Origin: Balaenoptera acutorostrata
Lineage: Eukaryota > Chordata > Mammalia > Artiodactyla > Balaenopteridae
DNA length: 64,000 nucleotides
Direction: 5' to 3'
NCBI RefSeq assembly: GCF_949987535.1
Contig: NC_080082.1
Coordinates: forward strand, 34,074,011 to 34,138,010
Shown: positions 1 to 11,222 of the stretch, piece after piece
Position numbering within the stretch: position 1 is the first letter of the stretch
Layout: every line of letters begins with the position of its first letter
The notes under the pieces: generated by a model
Databases searched by the model: none
What the model saw: the letters and a program-made list of their open reading frames with translations, nothing else
Told to the model about the DNA's origin: nothing
Position numbers and translations under genes: made by a program

Positions 1-1180
1 TCTATCGGTGCACTGCTGGGCCAGAGCTGCCACCATCATGGGAAGAAGAAAAAGAAAAAGAAGAAAGAAAAACAAAGGCCAGCTCCATCTTCAAAGCTGC
101 TGCCTCCCTCTGCCGAGGTCCTGGCTGGAGATGCAAGCCGGCCAGCCTTATCGAAACCAAACTTCAAGTTCAAAGGGAAGTTATCAGAAAACCACCTTCA
201 GGTTCAATGTTGCCTTTCAAGTTCCACTTGATAAAACCCAAAGAAAAGAAACCTCTGTCCCTGCTCTCTCCTTCTCCGGACCACCCCTCCCCGACACCCA
301 AACAGCCCGGTCCTTCCTCAGGTCCTCCCCTCCCGCCTTCCTTTCTCCTCTCCCAGGGAGGAGGGGGACATCCCCCTCCATCCCTTATCCTCATCGTACG
401 TCTTCTCCAAAGACCAGGGCTTTGTCCTTTCTTCACCAGGGGGTCCAATCCCTCATCCCACCCTAGCTCAGAAAACCACCTGGACACCCACCCGGGGCCC
501 CTTCCCAGCATGGGGACAGGTACAGGCGGGTAGTAGGACTGGAGCCATCTGCCCTGGGGCCTGGGGGCCAGGAACAGTCAGTGCCCCTTTGTCCCCACCA
601 AAGAAAGTCTTTCTCCCTTTCACTCTCCCCTGCCCAGTGGCCAGAAGAGGTGGCAGATAACCAATCAGAAAGCCATGCAGACCCCAATGCCAGAGGCCTG
701 GGCTGGGACTCAGGGGCCCTGCTTCTCCATCCACATAACCCACTGAAACCAAACAACGAAAAACCGCCACCTGCCCCAGCCACCCCTGTGCAGAACAAAT
801 CGCCCTCCCTCCGTGCATCCGTCCTCGGGCACATGGGCAGGTGGGAGAAGGGTGAATGGGGTTCGTCACAGGTTGCCTGGGTCCAATCAACTGGAGATAT
901 TTTTGTCAAGAGGGGTTTTAGCACCAGAGCCCAAGCGCATTCCCTGTCTCTTACTCCTGTTCAGCCCAGCAGTTTTTTTTCCCCCCAGAGGTGATCTTTT
1001 GTGGGGCATAGTTTCAGGGAGACTCTGATCACTCTTCAGTTGCAACAGTAACAACACTGCTAATTTGAAAGCAGAAAGGAAAGCCGTGGAAGGGGTAGGA
1101 GAAAAGGAAAGGGAAGGGACAGAGTGAGGAGGAAGCAAAGCCTTTCACTTGCCTATGAAGTACCCTTGGTGACCTAGAGC
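1..1180. other. Unique noncoding sequence
   Basis: No convincing exon or recognisable repeat. Positions 36-90 form an A/G-rich tract that reads as poly-lysine in one frame, and 1040-1140 is again purine-rich. Several open frames of 70-150 codons overlap on both strands, but their composition (Pro/Ser/Arg-rich, no domain) is what GC-rich noncoding DNA gives by chance. Probably intronic or intergenic. Confidence 0.5.
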
Positions 1181-1380
1181 AGGGGTTGGCAAACTACAGC
1201 CCGAGAGGCAAGCCAACCCACCGCCTGTTTTTGTAAATAAAGTTTTACTGGGACACAGAGACACTCACGTCCATTGTCTATGGTGAAGCAGAGTTGAGTA
1301 GCTGTAACAGAGGCTCTAATGCCCACAACACCTAAAACATGTACTTTCCCAGCCCTTTACAGTAAAGCATGTGGACTGTG
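1181..1380 (+). mobile_element. hAT-Charlie-type nonautonomous DNA transposon fossil
   Basis: The stretch starts with the typical terminal sequence CAGGGGTTGGCAAACTACAG and carries the family phrase TTTTTGTAAATAAAGTTTTA at about 1230. It continues through a weakly conserved GCAGAGTTGAGTAG motif and ends near CCCTTTACAGTAAAG. This is an old mammalian MER-type MITE with a truncated or decayed right end. I recognise the repeat but am not certain of the exact subfamily name. Confidence 0.75.
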
Positions 1381-2520
1381 CCTTAGGTAAGTGCAGCTCT
1401 GCACACCTACGAGGATACATCCTTGATAGGCAGGGTGCAGGCTTCACCTGCTGCTCACCTGCTTGACTGGAAATCCTTGTGCAGTCCACAACCTGCCCAA
1501 CCATACACAGTAGCCATGGAAGAAAGAAAACGTCAACTCTGCTTTCTTAAAACCAGGTCTCAGCTCAAACAAGTCTGGGGCAGCGTGTGGAGCGCCTTCT
1601 CTTTGGAAGCTGTTCCCTATCCCTCCTCTCACCACGGCCACGGCCACGAGGAGCCAGCCGGCCGTCTGTGTTTACCAGATGATGGCTCTGTCCCACATTA
1701 GCTCCCAACCTGGCATCTCTCCACCCCTAGCAACTGCCAGATTAAATGCATTACTTGACCATCTTCACCCGGCTCCCTTTGATGTTCCCTTCTCAAGCTT
1801 CAAAATACCTTTTGGAGGGAGATCAGACAGCATTAAACAGAATTACTAATTAATTAAGCAAAGTTAAATTTTAAACACTGTTTGTTGTGTTAGCCAAAAG
1901 CCTGAACAGAACAGACTTTTTTCCTCTGCTGAGATCAAAGACAGTCTCTTCCCTCTCCCCTCCCCCAGTTTAAAAAAAGGGGGTGGGGGTGGGGAGGAAG
2001 AGAGAGAGAAAGAGGAGAGTCCTTGAGCACCGGGGAGAGTAGAAGATGCCGGAATGGGCGCAACTCTGATCATGGGTCCCCGACACCCACCCAGGGACCT
2101 AATGGGAGGCATCTGAGGCTTATTTGGGACCTCACACTGGGAGAGCCACGGTCACGTTCTCGGGACTGTTTAGCAGTGACCCAGGGAGCAGGATGGCATA
2201 GCCCACCCAGCCTGAGCTGTTGACAGCTGGTGCCGCCCAAGCATGAGAAGAAGGGTTGTGAAATGAAACAGATCCAGCCTCCTGAGGCCCCACCCTCCTG
2301 AGCAGGAGAAACGCCCCAGGGTTCTTCCCCCCTGGCCCTGGGGTCAGGGTCATTTGGGGTCATTGGGAGACCAGCTCTGAGAAGCCAGCTGTGCACGGTA
2401 CAACTCTAGGGGGCGCTGTTCACATGCCGGACATCCTAGATTTGTGTATTGCTTGTGACAGTTTTCGGACAGATGGCAGAAAGATGTCTGGAGGAGGGGC
2501 CCCTTTTTCCAATTTGTACA
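1381..2520. other. Unique noncoding sequence with AT-rich and G-rich blocks
   Basis: Non-repetitive sequence without a supported exon. An AT-rich block at about 1815-1890 contains TTACTAATTAATTAAG, a cluster of homeodomain-type TAAT cores. Positions 1976-2000 hold three runs of four or five G, which could fold as a G-quadruplex on the plus strand. The role of either block is unknown. Confidence 0.4.
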
Positions 2521-2874
2521 AATGCATTCGTTGCTAGCAGAGGGCTGTCTAAACCCATTCAGTCTGCAGTCCTATCTGGGATCTCCTGATGGCTTCACGG
2601 GAGCCGGTCACATCCACGCAGCCAGAATGCAAGTTTCTCGAGAGAGCTGGCTCTGCTGGCTGCTGCCTCCTGGGCTGCCCACAGTGCCTAGCACGTACCG
2701 TACGTGCACAGAGCAGATACTCCATCCCAGCGAGGTCCACTGCACCAAACCCCACAGGTGGACGGAAGGCAGGCTATATAACAAACACCATGAATTCTGG
2801 TGTGATTGAGGCTGCGAACTGGCATGGGAAAGGGGGTGGTTTAAAAGGGGTAGGTCTATTCCTGAATCCCAGAC

Positions 2875-3400
2875 GTCGGCTAAAATCCAAACCCTGGATG
2901 ATATCAGCAAATGCCAGCTTATTTTAACACAATCCAGAAAGGCCTGGTTGATATTAAACTTTGGAAGGAGAGACAAATTTGAAACATGGTATGATTCAAT
3001 CAGCCCCACCAAAGACCAGAAATTACTAATGCTGAAATGCCAGGTGCACACCTCTCTTAGCCTGGTTACCTGGCAAGTTCTCCTCAGTTGATACAATGTA
3101 AGTAAGATTTAACACAAGCCAGAGCTTCCTGGCTGGAGTTTGGACCCTGGCCTTAATGCAGCCACAGGCCTTTCTCAATTGTCCACGTCCAGATTATCTG
3201 CCACAAATATTTTAGGCTCAGGGTGGCTTGCCAGGATGTTTCTGACTCCCCAACCCTCCAAAAGCAGCTGTTAGAGGGAATGCAGATGAATTTTAATATT
3301 AGCCTATGCCAAATATAATTAGGAGGGTAAATCTGCTGCCAGTAAAAAGAGAAAGATATCATATGTGCATTCCAGGCCAAATGGTTTCTTGCATTATCTG
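2875..3400. promoter_or_regulatory. Candidate conserved noncoding (enhancer-like) block
   Basis: This stretch resembles no repeat and has balanced composition and many AT-rich transcription-factor-like words. Examples are GATATTAAAC, TTACTAATGCTG, a TAATATTAG near 3295 and ATATAATTAGGAGG near 3315. No open frame with splice sites spans it. Such texture is typical of deeply conserved mammalian regulatory DNA, but no alignment was available, so this is inference only. Confidence 0.3.
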
Positions 3401-3499
3401 CATGAGGCTCTCCTCGGGGAACTAGGGTCTAGAGATATACAAATCTGTTTGTCCCTGCACACAGCAGCGGGCTGTACGTGGAAGCTGGTCAAGTTAGTG

Positions 3500-4030
3500 G
3501 GTGCACACATTATTCCATTAAGTCCTCTTAAGAGCACCATGCAGGGTATATTACCGTTTGCATTTTACAAGAGGAAACTAAGTGTAAACAGCAAACTTGA
3601 TGGAGTCATTTCCCTGCTGCTGTCTCTCAGCCCCATCTCTCCACAGAGCTGCTTTTCCCCACCAAGAGCACTCTTTCTGTCTCTCCAACTCCTGTTCATC
3701 CTTCAGGTCTTCACTGTAAATGTCCCTACCTCTGAGAAGCAATGCCCTCATGCCCTCAGGGGCTAGGTTAGATTTCCCTGCTCAGTGATCCCCGATTATA
3801 CTGTTAGTATCATTATTCATTTGACTGAATACTCCTGCTGCAGCTCCAACATACAGTACAGTGCCTGTCACCCTACGTAGAAGTGTCTCATCATCATTAT
3901 CATCAAAATGAAACAACAGGAAGCAGCACACTCAAGATCTGAACGCAGAAGGTGTAGGAACAGAACTAAAATCCCAGTTTCCTGCCTCCCCAGCCACTGG
4001 TCTCTCCATTCTGTCACACAACAATAGTTA
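3500..4030. repeat. MIR / L2 / MIR fossil cluster
   Basis: Positions 3515-3600 look like a minus-strand MIR (CATTTTACAAGAGGAAACTAAG). Positions 3655-3865 look like the 3-prime part of an L2, with phrases such as CTCCTGTTCATCCTTCAGGTC and ACAGTGCCTG. Positions 3885-4030 look like another decayed minus-strand MIR. All are ancient mammalian retroelements without coding capacity. Confidence 0.5.
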
Positions 4031-4039
4031 ACACCTGTT

Positions 4040-5560
4040 CCTGCCTGTCCCACAACCGTTCTCCCCTTCTGATAATAGCATCTGGGTTTTCTCTAGGGGG
4101 CCACCCCTCCCCCATCTCAATCCATGTGGTTTACCAGGGGCTGATCCCACTCCAAGCTTCCGGGATGCGTCCAGCACCCAGACCCGACCAGCTTATTTCA
4201 TCCTGATGGCCCTGTGACCTAGCTCAGTGGCAAAGGACGGTTCATCGTGAAGCTGACGAAGCTAAAGCTTCTGGGCCTCTCGCTTGCACGGGCCTCTTCC
4301 AAGTTGGAATGTGTTGACATTGGTTGTTTGGTTGTTTTTGTGGCACTTTCAAAATTAGATATTTTATCCTCAGTCGGTTAAGAACACTGTCTCTTCCCAT
4401 TCTGACTTCCCACACGTCCCCTTGTGTCACATGGTATTGGAGTGAACACGAGCGTTTCTGGAATCAAGCTAAGGGGAGGGTGAGTTGGGGATATATTTAT
4501 TTAGGTTTAGTGGGAAATATATTGTAAATAGTAAGATATAAATACATATATTTGTATATAACTGGTCCATGGTTATGAAAGAGAAGCACGTCTTCTTTTT
4601 CTTAAAGAAGACCCCCCCCAAACTGGATAAGCTTGGGTCCCACAAAATCTATACCTACTTTGTCCAGTAAAGTAAGAATCAAACTTTTGCAAGAAATAAT
4701 GGACTTGGGAGCTCTCTTTCACCTGCGATGGCTCAGCTTGTAGGATGTGAGCACCCAGAGCAGGGTGGTCATCTTGGCCACCTTAACGGGAGAGACTAAC
4801 AGAGGACAGAGGGACAGATGATGGAGAGAGAGAGGATGAACTATGTGTGTGTATGTGTGTGTGTTTTCATGACATGGTTTGAGCTCCTGGATCCAACCAG
4901 CCCTTCTTAGGCAAGATCTACCCCAGAGTTTTTCAGTTTCATGAGCCAGATCTTAAGCGAGTTTGGGTTGCATATCCAAAAGAACCCAAAGAATCCTGAC
5001 TTAACTATCCATCACTTGGAGCCCTTGCTTTTCAGGAAAAACAAAACCACCAACAACATACAATTGACCCAGTGCAATACTCTTGAAGAAGCTGGTTTCT
5101 GGCAGTTTCCACCAGCAGGTGTCTACTCCTTCCTGCGTTTTTTTCTCCTCACTCCTGCTTCCCCAGGTTACATTTTTCTGTAAGTAGATTTTATTTAAGG
5201 GCCAGTTGTGACTGAGGGGAAAGAAGAAAGGGGGAAAAAAAAAACCCTTCCCAACAAATAGCATTCTGGCCTTTTTTTCTCATCAGAGCATAAGGTTGAT
5301 GGCCACTCTGCTTTGAGGTTTGAATAGGATTGAGACGAAACATCTGTTGGGGGAGGGAGGGGGGAAACGCCGGGAGAGGGAGAGGGAAAGGGAAAAAAGC
5401 CTTCTTTGGGCTAAAAATATCATGTCCCTTCCACTCTCCCCCATCCCCGCCCAAGTTAAAACATGTGATGAAATTCAACTTTTAAAATCTAACCCCGAGC
5501 TACTTGAAACTATGAAAGCCTCCTCGGTATCTGACACCAGTCAGAATTTCCACTGTTCAA
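4040..5560. other. Unique noncoding sequence with short simple repeats
   Basis: No exon recognised. Positions 4490-4560 are AT-rich. Positions 4842-4865 are a (TG)n microsatellite interrupted by TATG. Positions 5219-5250 and 5340-5400 are purine-rich tracts (GGGAGAGGGAGAGGGAAAGGG type) that could form triplex or G-rich structures. Open frames of 60-95 codons here lack any recognisable domain. Confidence 0.45.
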
Positions 5561-5867
5561 GCTGAGCTTTTATGAAGAACAGACTTGAGAGAAACTGCTG
5601 TCACGGCTGAAGCCCGGGCTTCTGGGGGGACTGCAGTGGAGTGGAGTCTGGGCGACTGACACTCACCGGCAGGACAGGCTCTGAACTGAGGGAGAGAAGC
5701 CAGCGGGGTGTGGCCTGCCTGCCCCCTCTGTCTGGGGGTCCCTGCTGCTCTGCAGTGAACTCCCCTTCCTCCCAGACTTATGGGAACCACCGGCCAGCCC
5801 CACCGATTGACAAGCCTCACCCAGGACTCCCATGGAGCTATCTGTGGCCACTTCCTGAGAAGTCCTC

Positions 5868-5918
5868 ACTCTCTCCCTCTCTCTCTGTCTCTCTGTCTCT
5901 CTGTCTCTGTCTCTCTTT
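5868..5918 (+). repeat. Pyrimidine (CTCT/CTGT)n microsatellite
   Basis: About 50 bases of CTCTCTGTCTCTCTGT units with interruptions. It lies directly upstream of the L2 at 5955. Arrays like this are often length-polymorphic. Confidence 0.9.
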
Positions 5919-5954
5919 CCCCCAACTGGTCCCTGAACTCTAGACTCGGTGTCC

Positions 5955-6810
5955 ACCTGTCTACTCAGAATCCCTATACCTGCATGTCAAACAGGCATCC
6001 TGAAACTGACATATCCAAAAACAAAAGCCTTGACTGTCACCTGCCAAAACCTCCACCTCAGAAGTGCCAGCACCATTTCCTTAGTTCCTTAAGCCAAAAC
6101 TCTAAGGTGTACCCGGGATCCCTTTCTTTCCCTCCCCCACCCCGACCGCCCACCTCCTGTCTCCCAGCCCTCCCCCCTCTCCCCCAGACCCATCCACTTC
6201 TCTCCAGCCCCTCAGCCCCAGGCTAGGCCAAGGCCATCACCTCTCCCCTGCACTATCGCAATCACCTCCTGTTTTCATTGCTTCCTTCCTTCCTCGGAAT
6301 GACCCATCCTTCCCAGAAGCCACAATTAACTGGTGAAAATGGAAGTCAGAATCTGGCACTCTCCTACCTCAAACTTTTCCAACAGTTTCTCTCCAAAAGC
6401 AGTGTGAAACCCAAGCCCATGGCCCCATGCTCATCCCCCAGGTCTCCTGCTGCCACGTGGGCCTCCCTTCTGTGCTCCCCTAAACCCCACGTTCCTCCCA
6501 TCTGGGGTTCGGCTCACCCTTCACATCCTCCTGTGGCAGCTCGTTCCTGGTACCTGCATCTCCGCTGAAATGTCACCTCCTCAGAGAGGCCTGTCACACT
6601 CCACCCTTCCCTGGGTGTCACCTCTTCACAGAGCGCCACTCCCAGAACCTTGCGTGCTCACCCCCTGGCTTATTTATCCACTACCCTGCCTCCCCCATGC
6701 TGACACCCTGACAGCAAGGTCCGCAGACCTCGTGGGTGGTTCGAACCCAGAGCCCAGCAGGGCCCCACACCTGCAGCAGGTACTCAGTAAATACTTGCTG
6801 AGTGAGGAAG
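5955..6810 (+). repeat. L2 LINE, 3-prime kilobase
   Basis: L2 phrases run in the expected order. They include AAACAGGCATCCTGAAACTGAC near 5990, a Gln/Cys-rich decayed ORF2 tail around 6000-6450, and TGAAATGTCACCTCCTCAGAGAGGCC at 6566-6591. The end is AGCAGGTACTCAGTAAATACTTGCTGAGTGA at 6774-6805, the usual L2 3-prime end. The reading frame is broken in many places, so this is a fossil. Confidence 0.8.
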
Positions 6811-6811
6811 A

Positions 6812-6885
6812 AACTGTCCTCAGTCTGCTGTGTGACCTTGGACAGGTCACATCCCCTCTCTGGGCCTCAGATTTCTTACCGCAAA
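6812..6885 (+). repeat. MIR SINE fragment
   Basis: Contains TGTGTGACCTTGGACAGGTCAC followed by TCTCTGGGCCTCAG, the conserved core of MIR. It abuts the L2 3-prime end. Confidence 0.75.
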
Positions 6886-7042
6886 GGAAGGGGACTAACG
6901 GCCTTCGAAGGGCTCCTCTGCTCTGTGAATGGTTGACATCTCATACCTGGGAGCCTGGATGGACTGGAGGGGGGCACACGGGGTCTGCCTGGGGGCCTGA
7001 CTCCAGTGACTTCATGGTGTTGGCTTCATTCTTCTTGTGAGC

Positions 7043-7517
7043 ACAGTCAGTCCTCCAACGACAATTTTTCAACTTTACAATGGTGCAGAAATGATACACA
7101 ATCACTAGAAACTGTACTCCGAATGTCAAATCTGGATCTTCTCCCGCGCCGGCGATACGCGCGGTACGACCCCTCTTGTGATGCTGGACAGCAGCAGTGG
7201 GTCCCAGCTCCCAGTCAGCCACGCGATCACGAGGGTCAACAATCCACACACTTACAACCACTCTGTACCCAGACAGCCGTTCTGTTCTCCACTTCCGCTA
7301 CAGCATTCAATCAATGACAGGAGCTATTCAACACTCGATTACAAATAGGTTTTGTGTTAGATGATTTTGCCCAAGTGTAGGCTAACGTAAAGTGGGCAAG
7401 GCTAAGCTATGATGTTCGGTAGGTTAGCTGTACGCAATGCATTTTCGACTAACGATATTTTCAACTTACAATGGGTTTATTGGGGCGTAACCCCATCATA
7501 AGTCAAGGAAGATCTGT
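7043..7517 (+). mobile_element. Tigger-type (TcMar) nonautonomous DNA transposon
   Basis: The left end is CAGTCAGTCCTCCAACGACAA and the right end is the inverted counterpart CCATCATAAGTCAAGGAAGATCTG. Internal landmarks are AAACTGTACTCCGAAT, CCACGCGATCACGAGGGT, GTTAGATGATTTTGCCCAA and GCTAAGCTATGATGTTCGGTAGGTTAG. It matches my memory of the MER6-like family mobilised by Tigger transposase. There is no transposase frame. CpG-rich stretches survive at 7143-7172. Confidence 0.75.
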
Positions 7518-7905
7518 ATTTATTGAGCACTTATGGCATGCCAGGCTATGTTGCGCACTGAGAGTGATAGGAGACACTCAGAGAGTCTAATAGGATTAAA
7601 GAAGCTTTGAAAATAGGCCTTCTTTGATCTGGACTAGTAAATAATTAACAAACACCAGTTGACTCCTCCTCAAGAAAGAGGAACCCACGAGACGAGAGTC
7701 AGGACAGCTCACCGACATGGGCATACCCTGAACCAGGGCTGTTCTCGGGGCTTATATAACCTCGCCATCTTCACAGGAACTCTGAGGGAGGAATACTATG
7801 ACTGCCCCCAACAAGAAACTGAAGCACAGAGAAGTGAAGTGACTCTCCCAAGGTCACACAGTGAGTGGTGGTAAAGCCAGGCTGGATCTGGGGTCTGACT
7901 TCAGA
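7518..7905 (-). repeat. Decayed MIR/L2 sequence
   Basis: Positions 7515-7560 carry TATTTATTGAGCACTTATGGCATGCCAGGC, an antisense L2/MIR end. Positions 7790-7905 are an antisense MIR with AGAAACTGAAGCACAGAGAAGTGAAGTGACT and CCAAGGTCACACAGTGAGTGG. Between them lies sequence I cannot assign. Confidence 0.65.
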
Positions 7906-8281
7906 ATAAAGGGAGAAGGGTGCCTCTCATGCCCTCCGATGGGGCTGCAGGAAGACAAAGTTCGAGCCATGCAGACTGGGACAGGCCCTGAACTCAGTGG
8001 GGCTGGCTGCTCAGCTGTCCGGGTCTCAGTCCGAACACCACTGCTCTGCTCGGCAGGACCAGGGCCAGGGAAGCAGAGACCCCACGGACTCTGCCAGGCG
8101 AATCCCGGCTTGGGCCAACTGGGAGCCTGGAGGGAGGGCCTGGCCCCAGTGGGAAGGGCCGCCTGACTCAGGGGCTTTTGGTCCTTAATGAAGGCAGGAC
8201 TGGGTTCTGTGGAGTCAACTTTCTATGGAAGACGCCAAGCTGGTTGCACTCTGCCCGCTGTCACCTCCAAGCAAAGAGGTC
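7906..8281. other. Unique GC-rich noncoding sequence
   Basis: No repeat or exon recognised. The open frames here are short and domain-free. Confidence 0.45.
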
Positions 8282-8688
8282 AAAAGACAAGAAACAGGGC
8301 TTCCCTGGTGGCGCAGTGGTTGAGAATCTGCCTGCTAATGCAGGGGACACGGGTTCGAGCCCTGGTCTGGGAAGATCCCACATGCCACGGAGCAACTAGG
8401 CCCGTGAGCCACAACTACTGAGCCTGCGCGTCTGGAGCCTGTGCTCCGCAACAAGAGAGGCCACGATAGTGAGAGGCCCGCACACCGCGATGAAGAGTGG
8501 CCCCCACTCGCCACAACTAGAGAAAGCCCTCGCACAGAAACGAAGACCCAACACAGCCATAAATAAATAAATAAATAAAAAGAGATTTTGTCCTACTTTC
8601 AAGACCACCAAAGGACAGCTAGGACCCCTTGCAGTTATAGTCACCCACCTTCTTTATTAAAAAAAAAAAAAAAAAAGACAAGAAACAG
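8282..8688 (+). mobile_element. Young CHR-type tRNA SINE with extra 3-prime sequence
   Basis: A 16-bp perfect target-site duplication, AAAAGACAAGAAACAG, sits at 8282-8297 and 8673-8688. The tRNA-derived head begins at 8298 with the A box TGGCGCAGTGG and B box GGTTCGAGCCC (about 8352). The body runs to an (AAAT)n tail at 8560-8580. Unlike a plain SINE, about 76 bp of non-SINE sequence (8582-8657) and an 18-A tail (8659-8676) follow before the second duplication. The whole unit therefore inserted at once. Diagnostic wording (GAGGCCACGATAGTGAGAGGCCCGC) places it with the SINE at 52015, apart from the three other long copies. Confidence 0.93.
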
Positions 8689-9720
8689 CCACGATACTGA
8701 GACTCAGAGGGCAGAGGCTGAGGGTGAGAGGTGGGAGAGAGCTAAGACGCTGGGCAGGGGTGAGGACAGCACGAGGTGGGAGACAGAGGGGACCTGGAGA
8801 GAAGGGGCCTGCGACCATTTACAGGTCTCTCCCTCCTGACGGGCACAGTACTTCAGTCTTTGCTGGGTCGGGAGGACACCCCCAGACACAGTGCTTCCCG
8901 GAGGCCTGACACCAATGTCCACCTCGGGCCACAAGCTACAGGCTGCCACCACCTGTCGTCCTGCCCAACTGGGGAGGTGGGGACGTCGGGTGGGCACTGG
9001 AGTGAACTGTGGGATGACCCTCCCCAGTCCTCAGCGCCCTGCTGGGTCAGCAGAGGAAGGTCCCTCTGGCCACCCCGCCACCCCCGCCAGCCCCCAAGCC
9101 GCGGGTCCCGCCCTCCACAACCGGCCAGCTCTGGAGCGCGGGACTTTTCATGCTTACTTTGTTCTCTGCACAGTTCAAAAGGAGCTCACAGCCCCAGCCC
9201 TAGCTCCAAGCCCAGCCTTAATCTCCCATCCCGAGAGCTCCCAGCTGGCCAGTTAAGGCAGTTAAGACGCTGGATTAGGGCCGGCTTTACATAACAACGC
9301 AGGAGCTAAAGCCATCCTCTCCTGGGATGGCTAAAAGACTTCTTTTTATCTTCACGCCTCAGATGGCCTTTTTTTCCCTTAACAGCCCTCCAGCCGGCCA
9401 AGAGGCAATGAACTTGGCCGACAGGAAGACAAAGAAGAGATTCAGGATTCAGCTTGCTCTCCCTTGGCCCGAGGCACAGAGGGATACCCGCAGCCCCAGC
9501 TCCAGGCCAGGTGGACGCTTCTCCGTGGCCAGACTCGGCAGAACTACTCTCACCAGGCCTAGCCGTGGGGTGGCCTGCCGTCCACAGCCATGTCCTTCAT
9601 CCTGGGGCGGGAGGGGGCGCCTCGGACCTGGCGCCAATGGTGGCCAGAGAACCACATACGGTCACTGGGGCCAGCATCCCCTCCAAGGAGTCTCAAGGGG
9701 CCACACAGGCAGGCCCAGAG
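8689..9720. other. Unique noncoding sequence, possible regulatory block at 9130-9460
   Basis: No repeat recognised. The section 9130-9460 mixes CAGTTAAGGCAGTTAAGACG, GGGCCGGCTTTACATAACAACG and a T-rich AGATGGCCTTTTTTTCCC, and looks like unique, possibly constrained sequence. Frames of 120-170 codons overlap here on the plus strand but share no domain signature. I do not call them genes. Confidence 0.4.
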
Positions 9721-9724
9721 CAGT

Positions 9725-10115
9725 CCCACCCTATTGCTTTATTTACTTATTATTTTCACTTTTTAATTCTGTTATTAGTCTTTCATTTCAAAGGAATATA
9801 TGATCACATTCTTCTCGTAAAACTTAAAACATTAATTACAGTTAATACTACAATCCTCTGACCACGCTTTCCAAGTTTAGTCTCTTCCTTCCCTGTCCGG
9901 AAGGAACTACTGTTTCTGTCCGTCTAGACCTCTAGCTACACAATAATATACATACATATGTGGTATGCATTCATATGTACAAGGAAATACAGAGTATTGT
10001 CTGGTACCCTTTTTACATAAAAGATAACATACTGAATATAACACATCGCATCTGTCTGCAACCTGGTCTGTCTTACCTTTTGTGCTTCTGTGTAAGCTTT
10101 TGTTTGAAGAAAAGG
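9725..10115. repeat. Possible ancient LINE remnant
   Basis: AT-rich sequence with phrases such as AAAACTTAAAACATTAATTACAG and TTTACATAAAAGATAACATACTG. It resembles decayed old L1 3-prime sequence, but too diverged for me to fix family or strand. Confidence 0.35.
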
Positions 10116-10780
10116 GCTGGAAGCTTGACCACCAGCAACCTGATCTAACCCCTCAGTTGGGAAACTGAGTCAGGCTAGTGGCTCCCAACCCCTCCCCTCG
10201 TCAGTGGTGGCACTAATGTGCCTGGACACCATGAGTGATTGGCAAGGTGCCCAGGCTGCCCGCAAAGCTCGACCTGCAGCTGGTGGGCCGCAGGGACAGA
10301 CCAAGTGCCACCAATCTCCACACTTTTCCCCGACAGGAGCTGGGACCCTCGGGCACCTCCTATTTATCCCCCATCCATCAACCAATGTTTGTAAGTACCA
10401 CCCCACAGCAGTTCATCCTCCCTACAAGGCGCCCACGTCCTCTGGGCACCCACAGAGTCCACATCCCCACGCATCATGTCACAGAGGGCGAAGGGGCCCC
10501 AAGGTGGAGGGGCCTGGCCAAGAGCCACAGCAAGTCACTGCAGGAGCTGGCAGGGGAGCCAGGGCTATGGGCTCCTAGGCCAAGTGCTCTTCCTACTTCA
10601 TTACAACAGGGCTCATGCTCTGCACAGAGAGATCAAACAAAGCAGAGAGAGGTGGATTTTGTGCGCAGGCCATTTCATGTCTGCAGGGAAAGATGCCTCA
10701 TGGGAAATCAGTTACATGACTTCAGACTGAGCCTCAATGGCCAGAGAAGTGCCTCATTTGGGGTAGTGACCAGGGACCCA
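10116..10780. other. Unique noncoding sequence
   Basis: No exon or repeat recognised. A plus-strand frame of 186 codons overlaps two others in different frames and has no recognisable domain. Confidence 0.45.
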
Positions 10781-11222
10781 ATGAATGATGAATAGATAGA
10801 CAGATGGTGAGATAGATGGATGGTAACTGGAGGATGGTTAAATGGGTGAAGGAATGAGTGATGGATGATGAAGAGATGGGCAGAGGATGGATTATGGGTG
10901 GCTAGGTGATAGATAAGGGCTGGCCAGCTGATGGATGGGTGACAAAAGAGTATGTAAATGAATGAATAGGCAGTGATGGCTGGGTGATAGGGGGAGCAAC
11001 AAACGGATGGATGAGTGCTGGATGGGGTGGGTCATGGATTATTGGGTGGGTGATGAGTGAGTGATGGGTAGATGAATGGATAGATAGATGAGAGGACAGG
11101 TGGGTGCTTGGATGGATAGTGAATAGGTGGTGGATGGAATAGATGGAAGGATGAATGAACAAGAGGATGAACTTGCTAAGTTACCAGGTGAATGAGCAAA
11201 TGAATAGAAAATGGAATGAGTG
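10781..11222 (+). repeat. Degenerate GATG/GATA tetranucleotide array
   Basis: About 440 bp of imperfect 4-bp units (GATG, GATA, AATG, GGTG) such as AATAGATAGACAGATGG and GATGGATAGTGAATAGG. The complement reads as Ile/His/Pro/Ser-rich open frames purely because of the repeat. The many substitutions suggest an old array, with purer short cores near 11070-11150. Confidence 0.9.

Noticed and set aside
8..466. 152-codon plus-strand open frame with a lysine/arginine-rich N-terminus
   Set aside because: The basic run is a translated purine tract. Several frames overlap here and none has a domain or splice support.
8298..8370. Possible genuine tRNA gene (A and B box)
   Set aside because: It is the tRNA-derived head of a SINE. 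It has no acceptor stem and no anticodon-loop folding, and is bracketed by a target-site duplication.
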